Part shown: piece by piece, positions 61,523 to 64,000 of the stretch
Layout: each line of letters begins with the position of its first letter
How positions within the stretch are numbered: position 1 is the first letter of the stretch
Assembly (NCBI RefSeq): GCF_018139145.2
Contig: NC_059473.1
Coordinates: forward strand, 64,276,707 to 64,340,706
DNA from: Gymnogyps californianus
Lineage: Eukaryota; Chordata; Aves; Accipitriformes; Cathartidae
Length of the DNA stretch: 64,000 bases
Direction: 5' to 3'
Notes under the pieces: model-generated
Databases searched by the model: none
What the model was told of the DNA's origin: nothing
What the model saw: the letters and a program-made list of their open reading frames with translations, nothing else
Position numbers and translations under genes: made by a program

Positions 61523-61529
61523 TAATGCT
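61523..61529 (-). promoter_or_regulatory. miR-155 seed match, 7mer (stop-proximal)
   Basis: AGCATTA on the MYB strand about 20 bases after the stop codon. Sites this near a stop can be masked by terminating ribosomes, so effect is doubtful. Confidence 0.4.
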
Positions 61530-61548
61530 TCTCTGTCCGTCGACCCTT

Positions 61549-61665
61549 TCACATCACCAGAGTCCGGGTGGGGAAGGCGGCCATGTACTTGCGCGCCTGA
61601 TCCGTCAGGGCCATCTGATCCTCGATCTTCCCGCAGGACGCTGACTCCCAGGCGTTGTTCAGATG
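61549..61665 (-). CDS. MYB: MYB, last coding exon (C-terminus)
   Basis: MYB (c-Myb) is the DNA-binding transcription factor needed for blood progenitor growth. It has N-terminal Myb repeats and a C-terminal negative regulatory region, of which this is the extreme end. The minus strand reads 38 residues and TGA: HLNNAWESASCGKIEDQ, later QARKYMAAF and the ending RTLVM. This matches the known vertebrate C-terminus (WESASCGK, QARKY, ARTLVM at the end) almost residue for residue. The acceptor is CTTCTAATTTAG after a pyrimidine-rich tract, and the exon begins in phase 0 at 61,665. It is GC-rich relative to its surroundings. I looked for the preceding exon up to 64,000 and did not find it. Confidence 0.95.
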   Translation of the reverse strand, partial: HLNNAWESASCGKIEDQMALTDQARKYMAAFPTRTLVM

Positions 61666-64000
61666 CTAAATTAGAAGCAGGCAGAGAGATTTGGGGTGAA
61701 CGTCGTGTGACTTATTCATAGCGCCAGCCGAAGCCGGGCCCGCTCACGATTAAGTGTTGCATGAACGCGCAGTAGGATGTTGTTCCATCTCCAGAGAAAC
61801 TGAAATCTCAACACAACAGACAAAAAAATATCATCCCCACTCCTCAGTTAGCGACTGGAGGGGTGGGCAGACCAGACGACCTGCAGAGGGGCACACCACA
61901 AGAGCCAGGATACGAATCTCCCCACTTCTCTCTCAATGTCTTCTCTATGAGGCCATATCTATAGCCTTGCCTTTAATCCTTCCTTTCTGTGAAAGGTCTA
62001 AAAAGAGAATTTACTTGCAGGTCGACGTTACAGTCAACAGGGCACAGACAGGCTAAAGCCCACAGTTATAATGTTCAGTGCTATGACCACGCACAAATTC
62101 CTGCCGAAGCTCCATTCTAGAAATACAGCTGCTCTGCCCCTGCGTTCCCTAAATGAACCTGACAATCTTGACAGCCTGACCACAGCTAACAAAAAGTCCC
62201 GCGCTCAAAGCTGCTTTCACCTGCGTGCAGCGATTAGCACGTGCCCATTAGCAGAGCTCCTCCGGCAACGGAGAAGGCGGGGGGGGGGGCGGGTCGACTC
62301 TCAGCAGAAACAGCTTTTTAATTATCGTGTAAGCCATTTCACTTCTTGTGGTATTTATGGAGGTTACAGACACCATTTAGTATAATGTTAAAGTGAGATA
62401 AACATATCTGCAGAGGGCTGTGCGCACTGTATTTATTTACTCACTACACATGTGAGATGTTTCTCATTGCCTTGAGCTATAAACAGTAATGAAATTTCAA
62501 AGCTCCTGGAATTTACCAGTATACACACACATTTACACACACTCTTTTTTTATTGAACTCTTTCACTTACTCAGTGTGTCTGCTTTTCCACATTGAGATA
62601 TTCCCTAAGCCTTGAATAAAAACTCTGTTATTATATAGAGCGAGTTGTACGAACACCCTGCATTCCAAAAATGCACACGACTGTGCTTAATGGAAAGCTG
62701 CCTGCCAGTAAGGAGATCCCAGTACTGTTAATATTGAGAAGGTCTATGCCCAAGATCCACCAACAAAGACAAGTCAGGAGAAACCCCTCTCTATTTTCCT
62801 CTGCTTTCAACAAGGATCATCTCTGCAGTTCAAGATCTACATTGCTCAACAAGATGGCCAAAGCCTTCCCAACATCTAGGACACTGGGTGAAGCATAAAT
62901 AGCGGACTGCAAACCATCTGCTAAGAGCAGAACTGTCCTGGCGTACCCATGGCTCTTTATGCCACTCCTTCTGGTTGCTAACTTTACAAGAGGATCCTTA
63001 AATTATTCTCTGGCCTACATGTTTAGAGAATGCTCTTCTGACTGTAAACAGTGTTATCTGAGACATATGGATAGTAAAAGGCTGGGCAACATATGAAATA
63101 TAGATAATTTCTCATAATATGCCCTAATCAGGGCACTGGTACAAACACAGGGACCAAGGTTCCCTGCCTCGGAGGGCTTACAGTCTAAAAGGGACAAAAC
63201 CAATGAATAAGTAAGCAGCGTGGCCAAGATGAGGGCAAGCATGTTAGTCCTCTGTAAACTTCTGCTGGGCTTCCCTAGACACAGCTTTCTCTTCTCTGTA
63301 GACAAGTTCCAAATGTTGGCTCTGCTCCTGATGCCTTTTTGCAGGCAAAACTCCTGCTGAGCTTCAGTGGGAGTTCCCCGTGCAAAGGACAACGGTCAGG
63401 CAGGTCAGGCCTCAAATCATTAAGTTTCTGCAGCTTTTTGTGGGAAAGCCGCATCTGTGAAGTGAACAAACATGCCATATACCTCTTTTCTAGAGTGGTT
63501 CAACCTGGGCTGGCTGTATACCTTGTGCTGTGGCTCAGCCTAGGGCATGTGCCACAGCCAAAAAGCAGGTGTGACATACTTTCTGCATGCCGCAGACATG
63601 CATGCAACACGCCACAGCTTCTTTTATGTTTTGGTTAAACAGCTTCCAGGGTAGCTTTTTCAAAGGCACCTACATCAGCTGGGAACCTACAGCCTCCTAT
63701 TGATCCTCAGTGGGACTCAGGCACCTGTGAATATTTTACCCTACTGTTTTAGAGATATTTGCATCAGGGACCAAATTAATGCCTGGTGCAATGTCACCAG
63801 TTTTACTTAGAAGTCAGATTTGGTCTGTACACCTCAAAAGTAGTTGGTAGTTCCAGAATATCCATCATTTCAAAGGACAAAAATATGTGTCCAACCGGTA
63901 TTTCCCTGTGATCCCGCAAAGCTTCAATGGACTGGTCTAGAAATGAGAGATCAGCAGTCCCTTAAATAACTGAAATCATGTAAGGAAAAGTCCATCTGTC
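61666..64000 (-). other. MYB: MYB intron (last), continues past the window
   Basis: No other MYB exon was found on the minus strand. The region contains a MIR-like element (61,850-61,960), a run of G at 62,280-62,289, and scraps at 63,120-63,230 and 63,640-63,740 that resemble old amniote repeats. Dispersed core copies lie at 63,361-63,376 and 63,705-63,717. Short ORFs on both strands have no domains. Confidence 0.6.
61850..61960 (+). mobile_element. MIR-like (CORE-SINE) fossil
   Basis: GACGACCTGCAGAGGGGCAC followed by ACAAGAGCCAGGATACGAAT, CTCCCCACTTCTCTC and TCTATGAGGCCAT parallels the MIR complement (GACCTGCCCAAGGTCACACA, AGAGCCGGGATTAGAACC, CTCCTGACTC, CACTAGGCCA) in order and spacing. 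Confidence 0.55.

Larger units (their letters stand above)
60230..61548 (-). other. MYB: MYB 3' untranslated region
   Basis: About 1.3 kb between the MYB stop codon and the poly(A) signal, AT-rich on the MYB strand and without an open frame of note. It holds six microRNA seed matches in three pairs: miR-150 (60,533-60,540 and 61,415-61,421), miR-15/16 (60,772-60,779 and 60,800-60,807) and miR-155 (61,052-61,058 and 61,523-61,529). MYB is an established target of miR-150 and miR-15/16 in mammals. The retention of these pairs supports both the gene call and the extent of the UTR. Confidence 0.8.

Noticed and set aside
63120..63230. Segment with TCGGAGGGCTTACAGTCTAA, resembling an old amniote repeat
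   Set aside because: The similarity is to a phrase I remember from reptile and mammal repeats but I cannot assign a family, so it is mentioned only within the MYB intron entry.
61666..64000. Search for the preceding MYB exon on the minus strand
   Set aside because: No stretch with the acidic SEDEDN-type sequence expected before the last exon was found, so it is taken to lie outside the window.

Overview
This is vertebrate nuclear DNA, almost certainly from a bird. Genes are short exons with canonical splice sites in long AT-rich introns. A CR1 LINE ends in the ATTCTATG-type 3' repeat typical of avian CR1, and there is a solo LTR of a type I associate with avian endogenous retroviruses. I cannot name the species; the LTR suggests a non-galliform bird, but only weakly.

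The window holds the facing 3' ends of two genes. On the + strand, about 1-33,285 is the 3' part of AHI1 (Abelson helper integration site 1, Jouberin). Supported pieces are an exon end at the left edge, exons at 4,897-4,955, 12,797-12,959 (the complete SH3 domain), 14,420-14,520 and 28,176-28,255, and the last exon from 32,354 with its stop at 32,580-32,582 and a poly(A) signal at 33,261. The reading phases of these five exons join without conflict. Two further open segments (284-436 and 16,191-16,411) have splice phases that would also fit AHI1 and are offered only as candidates.

On the - strand, the right end carries the last coding exon of MYB (61,665-61,549), a 3'UTR of about 1.3 kb and a poly(A) signal at 60,251-60,246. 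The rest of MYB lies beyond the window. The AHI1-MYB tail-to-tail order is the conserved amniote arrangement. The MYB 3'UTR contains paired seed matches for miR-150, miR-15/16 and miR-155, one of them a bipartite miR-150 site.

The roughly 27 kb between the genes (33.3-60.2 kb) has no gene I can support. It holds degraded CR1 and MIR-like fossils, a dispersed short repeat with the core GAAGTCAATGGGAG, GC-rich stretches with chance ORFs, and several repeat-poor blocks with transcription-factor-like motifs that could be enhancers. The largest AHI1 intron (14.5-28.2 kb) carries the two clearest mobile elements, a 5'-truncated CR1 and the solo LTR. I saw no tRNA, rRNA, CRISPR or prokaryote-type feature.
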